This document shows, one piece after another, positions 1-7,300 of a stretch of DNA of 7,300 nt. A program made the position numbers and the translations under genes. Every line of letters begins with the position of its first letter. Position 1 is the first letter of the stretch. This stretch comes from Zavarzinia sp. (GTDB lineage: Bacteria; Pseudomonadota; Alphaproteobacteria; Zavarziniales; Zavarziniaceae), in the NCBI GenBank assembly GCA_028694545.1, contig JAQVKV010000105.1:1-7300 (forward strand). The letters are read 5' to 3'. A model generated the notes under the pieces. The model did no database searches. It saw only the letters and a program-made list of their open reading frames with translations, and was not told the origin of the DNA.

Positions 1-348
1 GGTCGGCACGTGGAGCACGGTTGTGCCTGCCTCGTCGCTGGGGGCGACGGCGCCGACCGTCAGCCGGCCGCCGGCGATCGCCCGACGAAAGCGCAGGTTC
101 ATGATCCGGACAAGGCGCGGATTGGGCTCGAAGGCGAAGACCCGGACCCCGAGGCGCAACAGCCAGTAGGTATAGAGGCCGCGATTGGCGCCGACGTCGC
201 AGACGGTCTCACCCGACGTGACCAGCCGGGGCAGGAGGCGTAACTCCGGCTCGCCGTCCCGCATTGCCCTTCTGTCATGAATGTCGGCAAGCAGGCTGAA
301 GAGGCGCGGAAAACGGGATTCGATGAACGGCTTCAAACGAGTCGGCAC
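1..348 (-). CDS. FkbM-family SAM-dependent methyltransferase, N-terminal 116 residues (3' end outside window)
   Basis: The visible protein has a class I SAM-binding core. Motif I is DVGANRG at residues 51-57, a tyrosine-rich helix follows, then an acidic strand end FAFEPNP at 71-77, and SDEAGTT at about 104-110. This order (D-x-G-A-N-x-G, then FEPxP, then a SDxxGxx stretch) is typical of the FkbM family. These enzymes methylate hydroxyls or carboxylates of sugars, polyketides or other small molecules; the substrate cannot be told here. The GTG start at 348 is chosen because a strong minus-strand Shine-Dalgarno (GGGGGAGGG at 366-358) lies 9 bases upstream. No ATG, GTG or TTG is in frame between it and the terminator at 428-457, so that terminator separates it from ecm. 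An ATG at 264 is a weaker alternative and would remove the first 28 residues. The rest of the gene runs off the left edge. No functional link to the EMC genes is apparent. Confidence 0.85.
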   Translation of the reverse strand, partial: MPTRLKPFIESRFPRLFSLLADIHDRRAMRDGEPELRLLPRLVTSGETVCDVGANRGLYTYWLLRLGVRVFAFEPNPRLVRIMNLRFRRAIAGGRLTVGAVAPSDEAGTTVLHVPT

Positions 349-357
349 GGTACCACG

Positions 358-366
358 CCCTCCCCC
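358..366 (-). promoter_or_regulatory. Ribosome binding site of the FkbM gene
   Basis: Read on the minus strand this is GGGGGAGGG, 9 bases ahead of the GTG at 348. It decides in favour of the GTG start over the internal ATG at 264. Confidence 0.6.
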
Positions 367-427
367 TGGGTCTTCCGCTGACCATAGCCCCGCCTGCGCC
401 GCGCCGCCACCCGACGCTGGCGCCAAG

Positions 428-457
428 AAAAACCCCCGCTTCAAGGGCGGGGGTTTT
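428..457 (-). terminator. Rho-independent terminator of ecm
   Basis: An 11-bp perfect stem (429-439 pairs with 447-457; five C/G pairs flanked by A/T pairs and a GC base) encloses a 7-base loop. On the minus strand the stem runs directly into TTTTTC. It lies about 20 bases beyond the ecm stop codon and 80 bases before the start of the co-oriented FkbM gene. It should therefore end the ecm transcript and isolate the downstream methyltransferase. The four T residues on the plus-strand side give it some bidirectional character, but no plus-strand gene ends here. Confidence 0.88.
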
Positions 458-478
458 CCGGGGAACGTGGCTGGCCGG

Positions 479-2494
479 TCAGGCCGCGACCGGCATCTCG
501 TCGATCATGGCGACGATGTCGGCCATGATGTCGGTGAGCTGGTAATCCTTCGGCGTGTAGACCCGGGCAACCCCTGCCGCCTTCAGCTTCGCCTCGTCCT
601 CGGGCGGGATGATGCCGCCGACGATCACCGGGATGTCGGCGATGCCGGCCGCGCGCATCTTCTCCATGACGTCGGTGACGAGGGCCACATGGCTGCCTGA
701 GAGAATGGACAGACCGACAACATGGACGCCCTCTTCCAGGGCCGCGTTGACGATCTGCGCCGGCGTCAGGCGAATGCCCTCATAGACCACTTCCATGCCG
801 GCATCACGGGCACGCACCGCGATCTGCTCGGCACCGTTGGAATGGCCGTCAAGGCCCGGCTTGCCGACAAGGAACTTCAGGCGCCGGCCGAGCTTGGCGG
901 AAACGGCATCGACCCGGGCCCGGACCGCCGCCATGTCGCCGGCCGGCGCGGAGGCGGCGCGGGCGACACCCGTGGGCGCCCGGTATTCGCCGAAGACTTC
1001 CCGCAGGACCTGGCCCCATTCGCCGGTGGTGACGCCCGCATGGGCGGCGGCGATCGAGGGTTCCATGATGTTGCGGCCCTCGACGGCGGCGCGGCGCAGG
1101 TCCTCGATGGCGGTCTTCACGCGCTTGTCGTCACGCGATTCACGCCAGGCCTTCAGGCGTTCGACCTGCTCGGTCTCCGCGGCGTCGTCCACGACGAGGA
1201 TCGCGCCCTCGTCACCGGTGGCGAGCGGGCTCGGCGCCGATTCAGTGAACTTGTTCACGCCGACCACGGTCATCTCGCCCGATTCGATGGCGGCGAGACG
1301 CTGGGCGTTGCTCTCCACCAGGCGCTGCTTCATGTAGGAGGATTCGACCGCAGCGATGGCACCGCCCATGGCCTCGATCCGGGCCAGTTCCTCCATCGCC
1401 GCTTCCTTCAGCTCGGCGACCTTGCGGCCCACTTCGGTGGAGCCATTGAAGATGTCGCCGAATTCGAGGAGGTCGGTCTCGAAGGCAAGGATCTGCTGGC
1501 AGCGCAACGACCATTGCTGATCCCACGGGCGCGGCAGGCCCAGCGCCTCGTTCCAGGCCGGAAGCTGGACCGACCGGGCGCGCGCGTCCTTCGACAGGGT
1601 CACCGCCAGCATCTCGAGCAGGATGCGGTAGACGTTGTTTTCCGGCTGCTGCTCGGTGAGGCCGAGGCTGTTCACCTGCACGCCGTAGCGGAAGCGGCGG
1701 AAACGCTCCTCCTGGACGCCGTAGCGGTTCAGGGTGATCTCGTCCCACAGTTCGGTGAAAGCTCGCATCTTGCAGATTTCCGTCATGAAGCGGATGCCCG
1801 CGTTCACGAAGAAGGAAATGCGCCCGACCACCTTCGGCAGGTCGGCGGCGGGCACCTGCCCCGCCTTCTTCACCTCGTCCAGCACCGCCTGCGCCGTCGC
1901 CAGCGCATAGGCCAGTTCCTGCACCGGCGTCGCCCCGGCTTCCTGCAGGTGGTAGGAACAGACGTTCATCGGGTTCCACTTCGGCACTTCCTTGTAGGTG
2001 AAGGAAATGACGTCGGCGATGAGGCGCATCGAGGGCTGGGGCGGGAAGATGTAGGTCCCGCGCGACAGATATTCCTTGATGATGTCGTTCTGCGTCGTGC
2101 CCTGCAGGTCCGAGCGCGCCGCGCCCTGTTCCTCGGCCGTCGCGATATAGAGCGAGAGCAGCCAGGCAGCCGTCGCGTTAATCGTCATCGAGGTATTCAT
2201 GCGGCCAAGCGGAATGCCGTCGAACAGGGTGCGCATGTCGCCCATGTGGGAGATCGGCACGCCGACCTTACCCACCTCGCCGCGCGACAGCACGTGGTCG
2301 GCGTCATAACCGGTCTGGGTCGGCAGGTCGAACGCTACTGACAATCCTGTTTGGCCACGCGCGAGATTCGTGCGATAGAGGGCGTTCGAGGCCGCTGCCG
2401 ACGAATGGCCGGAATAGGTCCGGATCAGCCAGGGCGCGTCCCTGGTGGGCTTCGCCCCTTCCGCCGCCGAGCTCTCGCGCTTGGTGTCACTCAT
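479..2494 (-). CDS. ecm: (2R)-ethylmalonyl-CoA mutase, coenzyme B12-dependent
   Basis: This 671-residue single-chain acyl-CoA mutase converts (2R)-ethylmalonyl-CoA to methylsuccinyl-CoA by an adenosylcobalamin radical rearrangement in the cytoplasm. The substrate barrel spans about residues 20-503: RTYSGH at 25-30, then GQTGLSVAFDLPTQTGYD, and a core containing ISFFVNAGIRFMTEICKMRA. A linker follows, then the C-terminal B12-binding domain (about 538-665) with D-G-H-S-N-G at 549-554, whose His551 is the lower axial cobalt ligand, plus the LSILSG and VGGIIPP segments. The family includes methylmalonyl- and isobutyryl-CoA mutases. YSGHS where methylmalonyl-CoA mutases usually have YAGFS, and the position opposite ccr-mcd, point to the ethylmalonyl enzyme (MeaA/Ecm type). 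The ATG at 2494 has a minus-strand GGGGA at 2507-2503, 8 bases upstream. The frame stays open antisense through ccr, but that extension is not coding. The gene is divergent from ccr and is followed by a strong terminator. Confidence 0.94.
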   Translation of the reverse strand: MSDTKRESSAAEGAKPTRDAPWLIRTYSGHSSAAASNALYRTNLARGQTGLSVAFDLPTQTGYDADHVLSRGEVGKVGVPISHMGDMRTLFDGIPLGRMNTSMTINATAAWLLSLYIATAEEQGAARSDLQGTTQNDIIKEYLSRGTYIFPPQPSMRLIADVISFTYKEVPKWNPMNVCSYHLQEAGATPVQELAYALATAQAVLDEVKKAGQVPAADLPKVVGRISFFVNAGIRFMTEICKMRAFTELWDEITLNRYGVQEERFRRFRYGVQVNSLGLTEQQPENNVYRILLEMLAVTLSKDARARSVQLPAWNEALGLPRPWDQQWSLRCQQILAFETDLLEFGDIFNGSTEVGRKVAELKEAAMEELARIEAMGGAIAAVESSYMKQRLVESNAQRLAAIESGEMTVVGVNKFTESAPSPLATGDEGAILVVDDAAETEQVERLKAWRESRDDKRVKTAIEDLRRAAVEGRNIMEPSIAAAHAGVTTGEWGQVLREVFGEYRAPTGVARAASAPAGDMAAVRARVDAVSAKLGRRLKFLVGKPGLDGHSNGAEQIAVRARDAGMEVVYEGIRLTPAQIVNAALEEGVHVVGLSILSGSHVALVTDVMEKMRAAGIADIPVIVGGIIPPEDEAKLKAAGVARVYTPKDYQLTDIMADIVAMIDEMPVAA

Positions 2495-2581
2495 TGCTTG
2501 ATTCCCCACGTATCGCAACATTATGGCTTTAAACGGGCATTTAGATTGGCCCGAATTACTCTTTCGGACCATATCCGATGC

Positions 2582-2601
2582 CATATTATTCAAATAACAT
2601 G
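2582..2601. promoter_or_regulatory. Candidate operator: 20-bp AT-rich imperfect palindrome
   Basis: The sequence CATATTATTCAAATAACATG is symmetric about 2591/2592. Eight of ten base pairs match, the exceptions being the central pair and one A/C position. It lies 88 bp from the ecm start and 155 bp from the ccr start and overlaps a possible -10 box (TATTAT, 2584-2589). Size and symmetry suit a dimeric helix-turn-helix regulator. A TetR-type regulator of ccr (CcrR) is known in Methylobacterium, but I cannot say this is its site. Confidence 0.45.
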
Positions 2602-2667
2602 TTGTGCGACGCAAAATAAACTTGCAACTCGGCAGCACTGCATCCAAAACTCCGCCCCTATCCGGTT

Positions 2668-2711
2668 CGTCCCGATGGACTATGATCTGGATGGACCTGG
2701 CAAACGGGACG
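2668..2711 (+). other. Possible hairpin in the ccr leader
   Basis: CGTCCCG (2668-2674) is perfectly complementary to CGGGACG (2705-2711), with a 30-base loop between them. It lies 45 bases before the ccr start codon, inside the probable 5' untranslated leader. The loop is long and no alternative structure or T tract is seen, so it may be chance in GC-rich DNA. Confidence 0.25.
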
Positions 2712-2744
2712 GCCAACGACCCGACGGAACAACGACGGAGCGCG

Positions 2745-2749
2745 AGGGA
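2745..2749 (+). promoter_or_regulatory. Ribosome binding site of ccr
   Basis: AGGGA lies 6 bases before the ATG at 2756. An in-frame ATG at 2675 would add 27 residues but has no comparable site, so 2756 is taken as the start. Confidence 0.7.
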
Positions 2750-2755
2750 CAGAGA

Positions 2756-4033
<1,278 letters not shown>

Positions 4034-4086
4034 TCCACTGAAACGAACGAAGTAAAAGCGACACGTAGATCCCGAGGAGCGTAGCC

Positions 4087-5775
4087 ATGAGCCTTGCCGC
4101 CAGTGCCAGTGAAACCGACATCGTCCTGCCCGACCTGTTCGGCAAGGCGGCACAGGCGGTCGAAGCGGCGGACACGCTCCTCGGTCAGGCGAAGGCCGCC
4201 GTCTTCGTCAAGGTCGCCGTAAACGGCAAGGTCTCGGGCGCCAGGCTCGAGGCGGAGCAGTTCGCGGCCCATGGCCTTGCCTGGCTCGCCACCTATGTCG
4301 AGAGCCTGCGCCAGCTTCTCCACTGGGCCGAAAGCCTGAAGGCGGAAGGCAAGCTCGGCCGGCTCGAGACCCTGATCCTGCAGTCGGGCTTCGGCGAATA
4401 TCTCGGCCAGATCGAGGGCGGCATCCCGATGAGCCAGGGCGAGGTCGTGCGCCCGGCCGACTACGGCCTGACCGAGGAACAGGTCGAGACCTATATGGCG
4501 GTGCCCGGCGTCTCCGCCCTGCTGCACGCCGGCAATACCGCCGCCGTCCGCGCCGAGATCGCGGCCGCGATCGCCGACGGTCTGGCGTCGGGCTTTGGCG
4601 ACATGGGCCTGGACGAGACCATGGCCATGGTCAGCGACAGCTTCCGCCGCTTCGCGGAAGACAAGGTCATCCCCTTCGCCCACGAATGGCATCTGAAGGA
4701 CGAGTTCATTCCGCTCGAGATCATTTCGGAACTCGCGGAACTGGGCGTCTTCGGCCTCACCCTGCCGGAGGAATACGGCGGCCACGGCATGGGCAAGACC
4801 GCCATGTGCGTCGTGACCGAGGAACTCTCGCGCGGTTACATCGGTGTCGGCTCGCTCGGCACGCGCGCCGAGATCTTCTGCGAACTCGTCATGGCCGGCG
4901 GCACCGAGGAGCAGAAGCAGAAGTGGCTGCCCCTGATCTCGTCGGGTGAGTTGCTGCCGACCGCCGTCTTCACCGAACCGAATACCGGCTCCGACCTCGG
5001 CTCGCTGCGTACCCGCGCGGTCAAGGACGGCGACGTCTACAAGGTGACCGGCAACAAGACCTGGATCACCCATGCGGCCCGCGCCGACGTGATGACCCTT
5101 CTCGCCCGTACCAACCCGAACGAGCCGGGTTACAAGGGCCTCTCCATGTTCCTCGCCGAGAAGCAGCGCGGCGACGACGCGACCCCCTTCCCGACCCCCG
5201 GCATGACCGGCGGCGAGATCAAGGTTCTCGGCTATCGCGGCATGAAGGAATACGAGATCGGCTTCGACGGTTTCGAGGTGAAGGCCGAGAACCTTCTGGG
5301 CCAGCAGGAAGGCCAGGGCTTCAAGCAACTCATGACCACCTTCGAATCCGCGCGCATCCAGACCGCCGCGCGCGCCGTCGGCGTCGCCCAATGCGCGATG
5401 GAGCTGGGCCTGCGCTATGCCCAGGAACGCGTCCAGTTCGGCAAGCCGATCTATTCCTTCCCGCGCGTCTTCGGCAAGCTGGCCTGGGCCGCGGTCGAGA
5501 TCATGATCGCGCGCCAGATCACCTTCTTCGCCGCGCGCGAGAAGGACGCGGAGCGTCGCTGCGACCTCGAGGCCGGCATGGCCAAGCTGCTGGCCGCCCG
5601 CGTCGCCTGGGCGACCGCCGACAATGCCCTGCAGATCCATGGCGGCAACGGCTACGCCGAGGAATATCCGATCTCCCGCGTGCTGTGCGACGCCCGAATC
5701 CTGAACGTCTTTGAGGGTGCGGCCGAGATCCAGGCCAACGTCATCGCCCGCCGCCTGCTCGAGGGTGGCAACTGA
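4087..5775 (+). CDS. mcd: (2S)-Methylsuccinyl-CoA dehydrogenase
   Basis: This 562-residue FAD-dependent acyl-CoA dehydrogenase oxidises (2S)-methylsuccinyl-CoA to mesaconyl-CoA and passes electrons to electron-transfer flavoprotein, which is not encoded here. Ordinary family members have about 380-400 residues. The extra N-terminal part (about 1-165, with a helix-rich 13-105 and GLTEEQVETYMAVPGV near 130-145) is the hallmark of Mcd. The catalytic core follows: LPEEYGGHGMGKTAM, the flavin/substrate signature FTEPNTGSD at 295-303, QIHGGNGYAEEYPISR from 516, and FEGAAEIQ near the C-terminus. There Glu543 sits where the catalytic base of short- and medium-chain dehydrogenases lies. GAGGAG at 4074-4079, 7 bases before the ATG, is a very good ribosome binding site. 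The gene lies 53 bp after ccr with no terminator between and is followed after 2 bases by a thioesterase gene, so the three form one operon. Confidence 0.94.
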   Translation: MSLAASASETDIVLPDLFGKAAQAVEAADTLLGQAKAAVFVKVAVNGKVSGARLEAEQFAAHGLAWLATYVESLRQLLHWAESLKAEGKLGRLETLILQSGFGEYLGQIEGGIPMSQGEVVRPADYGLTEEQVETYMAVPGVSALLHAGNTAAVRAEIAAAIADGLASGFGDMGLDETMAMVSDSFRRFAEDKVIPFAHEWHLKDEFIPLEIISELAELGVFGLTLPEEYGGHGMGKTAMCVVTEELSRGYIGVGSLGTRAEIFCELVMAGGTEEQKQKWLPLISSGELLPTAVFTEPNTGSDLGSLRTRAVKDGDVYKVTGNKTWITHAARADVMTLLARTNPNEPGYKGLSMFLAEKQRGDDATPFPTPGMTGGEIKVLGYRGMKEYEIGFDGFEVKAENLLGQQEGQGFKQLMTTFESARIQTAARAVGVAQCAMELGLRYAQERVQFGKPIYSFPRVFGKLAWAAVEIMIARQITFFAAREKDAERRCDLEAGMAKLLAARVAWATADNALQIHGGNGYAEEYPISRVLCDARILNVFEGAAEIQANVIARRLLEGGN

Positions 5776-5777
5776 CG

Positions 5778-6197
5778 ATGAATGCCGCGGATGTGGTGGC
5801 GCGCTTCGGCGCACTGCCCCTGCCGGCCTGCTCCGCCCACCTCGGCTTCTCGCTGGTCCGTTTCGATCCCGCCCTGCGCGAGCTCGAAGCCACATTCGAG
5901 GGCAAGCCCGCGTTCTGCAATCCGCGCGGTGTCGTCCAGGGCGGCTTCCAGGCCGCCATGCTCGACGACGTCATGGCTGTCACCCTCATCCTCTCGACCG
6001 AGGGGCGTTTCGTGCCGCCGACGCTGGAACTGAAAGTGTCCTATTTCGAGCCGGTCATGCCCGGCCGGATCCGGGCCAAGGGTCGCGTGCTGCGCCTCGG
6101 CAAATCGATCACCTTCCTCGAAGGCGATCTTCTCGGCGACGATGGCCGCCTGCTCGTCCGCGCTTCCGCGACAGGCAAATTGCTGCGGATCGGCTGA
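5778..6197 (+). CDS. PaaI-type hotdog-fold acyl-CoA thioesterase
   Basis: This 139-residue protein is the length of a single hotdog domain. It shows the PaaI-like core FCNPRGVVQGGFQAAMLDD at 46-64, where Asn48, Gly51 and Asp63/64 are likely active-site positions. A strand PPTLELKVSYFEPVMPG (80-96) and a C-terminal beta-sheet ending in RASATGKLL follow. The common HGG is QGG here (54-56), a variant frequent in PaaI-like proteins and not a sign of inactivity. These enzymes hydrolyse acyl-CoA thioesters in the cytoplasm. The ATG starts two bases after the mcd stop, and the ribosome binding site (GAGGGTGG, 5761-5768) lies inside the mcd end, which suggests translational coupling. Context suggests a CoA-ester of the EMC pathway, such as mesaconyl- or methylsuccinyl-CoA, or a dead-end by-product, as substrate; this is inference. 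There are no membrane or signal segments. Confidence 0.85.
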   Translation: MNAADVVARFGALPLPACSAHLGFSLVRFDPALRELEATFEGKPAFCNPRGVVQGGFQAAMLDDVMAVTLILSTEGRFVPPTLELKVSYFEPVMPGRIRAKGRVLRLGKSITFLEGDLLGDDGRLLVRASATGKLLRIG

Positions 6198-6198
6198 T

Positions 6199-6298
6199 CC
6201 CCTCACCCCCCGCCCTCTCCCCGCAAGCGGGGCGAGGGAGCCCGTTGGGGCCTCGGTCGGCCCCCTCGCCCCTATGGGGAGAGGGCCGGGGTGAGGGG
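6199..6298. repeat. Compound palindromic element between convergent genes
   Basis: The outer arms 6199-6222 and 6276-6298 are inverted copies: two perfect 11-bp blocks (CCCCTCACCCC and GCCCTCTCCCC) split by a 2-versus-1 base bulge. Inside lie further complementary pairs: CCCCG-CAAG-CGGGG (6219-6232), GGCGAGGG (6231-6238) with CCCTCGCC (6263-6270), and GGGGCC (6247-6252) with GGCCCC (6259-6264). It starts two bases after the thioesterase stop and ends 8 bases before the stop codon of the convergent MAPEG gene. Similar CCCTCACCCC...CCCTCTCCCC palindromes are scattered in many GC-rich proteobacterial genomes, so a dispersed REP/MITE-like repeat is likely. It could also stop transcription from both sides, although it has no T tract. 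Confidence 0.75.
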
Positions 6299-6305
6299 TC
6301 TACCC

Positions 6306-6704
6306 TCAGGCGACCACGCCGAGCGCCATGCCCGCCTTGATCAGCATCCAGACGACGATCGCCATGCCGCCCATCCACACCAGGGTGCGCAGCGCACCGA
6401 TATTGGCGAGATAGATCAGCGTATAGACCACGCGGACGGCGATATAGATCATCGCCCACTGGTCCAGCCACGCCTTGTCGACACCGGCGACGAAGCACAG
6501 GATGACGGCGGCCGCGAAGGGCGCCACCGCTTCCAGATGGTTCTGGTGCGCCCAATAGGCGCGCTGGCGCCAGCCCGTCTGCTTCTCCAGCCAGACGCGC
6601 GGCGAATTGTTGTCGTAGCCCTTACCCGCCGAGACCTTGCCGACGATATTCGTCAAGGCCGGCATCAGGATCGCGATCAGCACACAGATCACTGCAATGG
6701 ACAT
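6306..6704 (-). CDS. MAPEG-family integral membrane protein
   Basis: This 132-residue protein has four hydrophobic segments: about 2-22, 58-75, 83-100 and 106-130. That is the size and topology of MAPEG (membrane-associated proteins in eicosanoid and glutathione metabolism). Family-like features are the polar stretch before helix 2 leading into HLEAVAPFAAAV (56-67), and the R-x-x-Y-x-x-x-Y pattern of RVVYTLIYLANIGALR (91-106). Bacterial members are trimeric inner-membrane proteins; some have glutathione transferase or peroxidase activity, many are uncharacterised. The ATG at 6704 has GGAG (6713-6710 on the minus strand) 5 bases upstream. The gene converges on the thioesterase, and a VOC gene lies 73 bp upstream in the same direction. 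A shared detoxification role is possible but unproven. Confidence 0.83.
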   Translation of the reverse strand: MSIAVICVLIAILMPALTNIVGKVSAGKGYDNNSPRVWLEKQTGWRQRAYWAHQNHLEAVAPFAAAVILCFVAGVDKAWLDQWAMIYIAVRVVYTLIYLANIGALRTLVWMGGMAIVVWMLIKAGMALGVVA

Positions 6705-6777
6705 AGGGTCTCCCCCCTAGTTGTTATGCGCAACGGAGGAGAAATAACAGCAGTTGGCACCGCCGGAAAGCGAACCT
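6705..6777 (-). other. Gap between VOC and MAPEG genes
   Basis: These 73 bp are less GC-rich than the neighbouring genes and hold the MAPEG ribosome binding site. No terminator hairpin with a T tract is seen, so read-through from the VOC gene is possible. No convincing -35/-10 pair could be assigned. Confidence 0.4.
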
Positions 6778-7300
6778 TCAGAGGCCGAAGGTCCGTTCCG
6801 GCACCGGGCCCACGGTCTCCAGGCGGAAACGGCCCGCCGGCCCCGCGACTTCGGCATGAAGGCCGGGCGGCCCCGACGTCACGCGAGGCTGAACATCGAT
6901 TGCATGCAGAACGTGCGAAAGCCCCCCTTGGTCCGGCACCGTCAGCCCGAAGTCGACGAGGGAAAGTCCCGCCGGCGCGTTGAGCGAGGGGTGAGGCGAA
7001 TCGCGCCAGTCGATCAGGAATGGCACCAGCGCGCCAAAACCATGGCCGCCGATGCCGAGGATGGACCAGGCCAGATGCACCCCGTCCGGCCGCGTGCGCT
7101 CCATGGCGATAGGCCCGGGCGTCGCCAGACCGGCCCCGGGCAGGCGCGCCGCCACGGCATCGAGGTCCCGCCCCCGCGCGCACCAGCCGATCAGGCTGGG
7201 CGCCGCGAGGCCGGCGACCAGCGCGCCGAGGGTCCCCGTCAGGTCCTGCGCCGGATCCGGCGCCAGCACTTCGAGATAGAACCCGGAGCCGAGCCCGGCC
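6778..7300 (-). CDS. Glyoxalase-like (VOC) domain protein, 5' end outside window
   Basis: The C-terminal 173 residues are visible. The frame is open to the right edge, and the upstream codons (GLGSGFYLEV before LAPDP) continue the protein, so a GTG at 7269 is not its start. The pattern resembles the glyoxalase-like domain family (vicinal oxygen chelate fold): FYLEVLAPDP, then GWCARGRDLDAVAARLPGAG, a RTRPDGVHLAWSI strand, the loop GALVPFLIDWRDSPHPSL, and APAGLSLVDFGLTVPD. The LIDW-x-DSPHP segment is especially typical. VOC proteins are metal-dependent lyases, dioxygenases or isomerases, but members of this group are mostly uncharacterised and the N-terminal metal-binding half is missing here, so no reaction is assigned. 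It lies upstream of, and is co-oriented with, the MAPEG gene. Confidence 0.78.
   Translation of the reverse strand, partial: AGLGSGFYLEVLAPDPAQDLTGTLGALVAGLAAPSLIGWCARGRDLDAVAARLPGAGLATPGPIAMERTRPDGVHLAWSILGIGGHGFGALVPFLIDWRDSPHPSLNAPAGLSLVDFGLTVPDQGGLSHVLHAIDVQPRVTSGPPGLHAEVAGPAGRFRLETVGPVPERTFGL

Larger units (their letters stand above)
2495..2755. promoter_or_regulatory. Shared divergent promoter region of ecm and ccr-mcd
   Basis: This 261-bp gap between the two start codons must hold the promoters of both transcription units. Its centre (about 2515-2630) is clearly more AT-rich than the surrounding genes. It contains several inverted repeats: CGGGC-N10-GCCCG (2534-2553), TCGGA-N5-TCCGA (2564-2578), and a 20-bp AT-rich imperfect palindrome (2582-2601). 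A TATTAT at 2584-2589 on the plus strand resembles a -10 box and overlaps the palindrome, but no convincing -35 box stands at the right distance, so transcription starts are not called. The 3' part (2630-2755) is GC-rich and is probably the ccr leader. Confidence 0.7.

Noticed and set aside
10..243. Short plus-strand open frame at the left end
   Set aside because: It is antisense to the FkbM methyltransferase, whose SAM motifs define the real frame.
722..2341. 539-residue plus-strand open frame antisense to ecm
   Set aside because: It lies entirely inside ecm, which has clear motifs and a B12 domain. The translated frame has biased composition (H, R, G, D, L) and no recognisable domain.
2675..2755. 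N-terminal extension of ccr from an in-frame ATG at 2675
   Set aside because: There is no ribosome binding site before 2675, the 27 added residues are charged and unlike known Ccr starts, and AGGGA stands correctly before 2756.
5846..5965. QGG instead of HGG in the thioesterase as a sign of a dead enzyme
   Set aside because: The Asn, Gly and Asp positions around it are kept, and many PaaI-like proteins have Q there, so inactivity cannot be claimed.
5711..6340. 209-residue open frame overlapping the thioesterase and running into the palindrome
   Set aside because: It is arginine- and proline-rich, out of frame with the hotdog motifs, and crosses a repeat. It is a shadow of the mcd end and thioesterase.

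Overview
The window comes from a GC-rich, aerobic alphaproteobacterium. The evidence is strong G/C bias at third codon positions, long stop-free antisense frames, and the ethylmalonyl-CoA (EMC) pathway genes in the middle. The genus cannot be fixed from the sequence. The EMC pathway turns acetyl-CoA (via crotonyl-CoA) into glyoxylate and propionyl-CoA in bacteria without isocitrate lyase, for example during growth on acetate or C1 compounds.

Layout from left to right. A 5'-complete but window-truncated FkbM-type methyltransferase lies on the minus strand (1-348). A rho-independent terminator (428-457) separates it from the upstream co-oriented gene ecm, ethylmalonyl-CoA mutase (479-2494, minus). 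A 261-bp, locally AT-rich divergent region (2495-2755) holds several inverted repeats. From it the plus-strand operon ccr (crotonyl-CoA carboxylase/reductase, 2756-4033), mcd (methylsuccinyl-CoA dehydrogenase, 4087-5775) and a hotdog-fold PaaI-type thioesterase (5778-6197) is read. A 100-bp compound palindrome (6199-6298) fills the gap to the convergent genes. Those are a four-helix MAPEG-family membrane protein (6306-6704, minus) and, upstream of it, a glyoxalase-like (VOC) protein cut by the window edge (6778-7300, minus).

How the genes work together. Ccr makes (2S)-ethylmalonyl-CoA from crotonyl-CoA, CO2 and NADPH. An epimerase not in this window gives the 2R form. B12-dependent Ecm rearranges it to methylsuccinyl-CoA, and FAD-dependent Mcd oxidises that to mesaconyl-CoA. 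Three enzymes characteristic of the pathway thus share one divergent control region. The later steps (mesaconyl-CoA hydratase, beta-methylmalyl-CoA lyase) are not here. The thioesterase starts two bases after the mcd stop and is probably translated with it, so a role in hydrolysing a pathway CoA-ester is a reasonable but untested idea.

The core system is known biochemistry. The less explained parts are the palindromes of the shared ecm/ccr promoter region, the mcd-coupled thioesterase, and the compound palindrome between the convergent genes.
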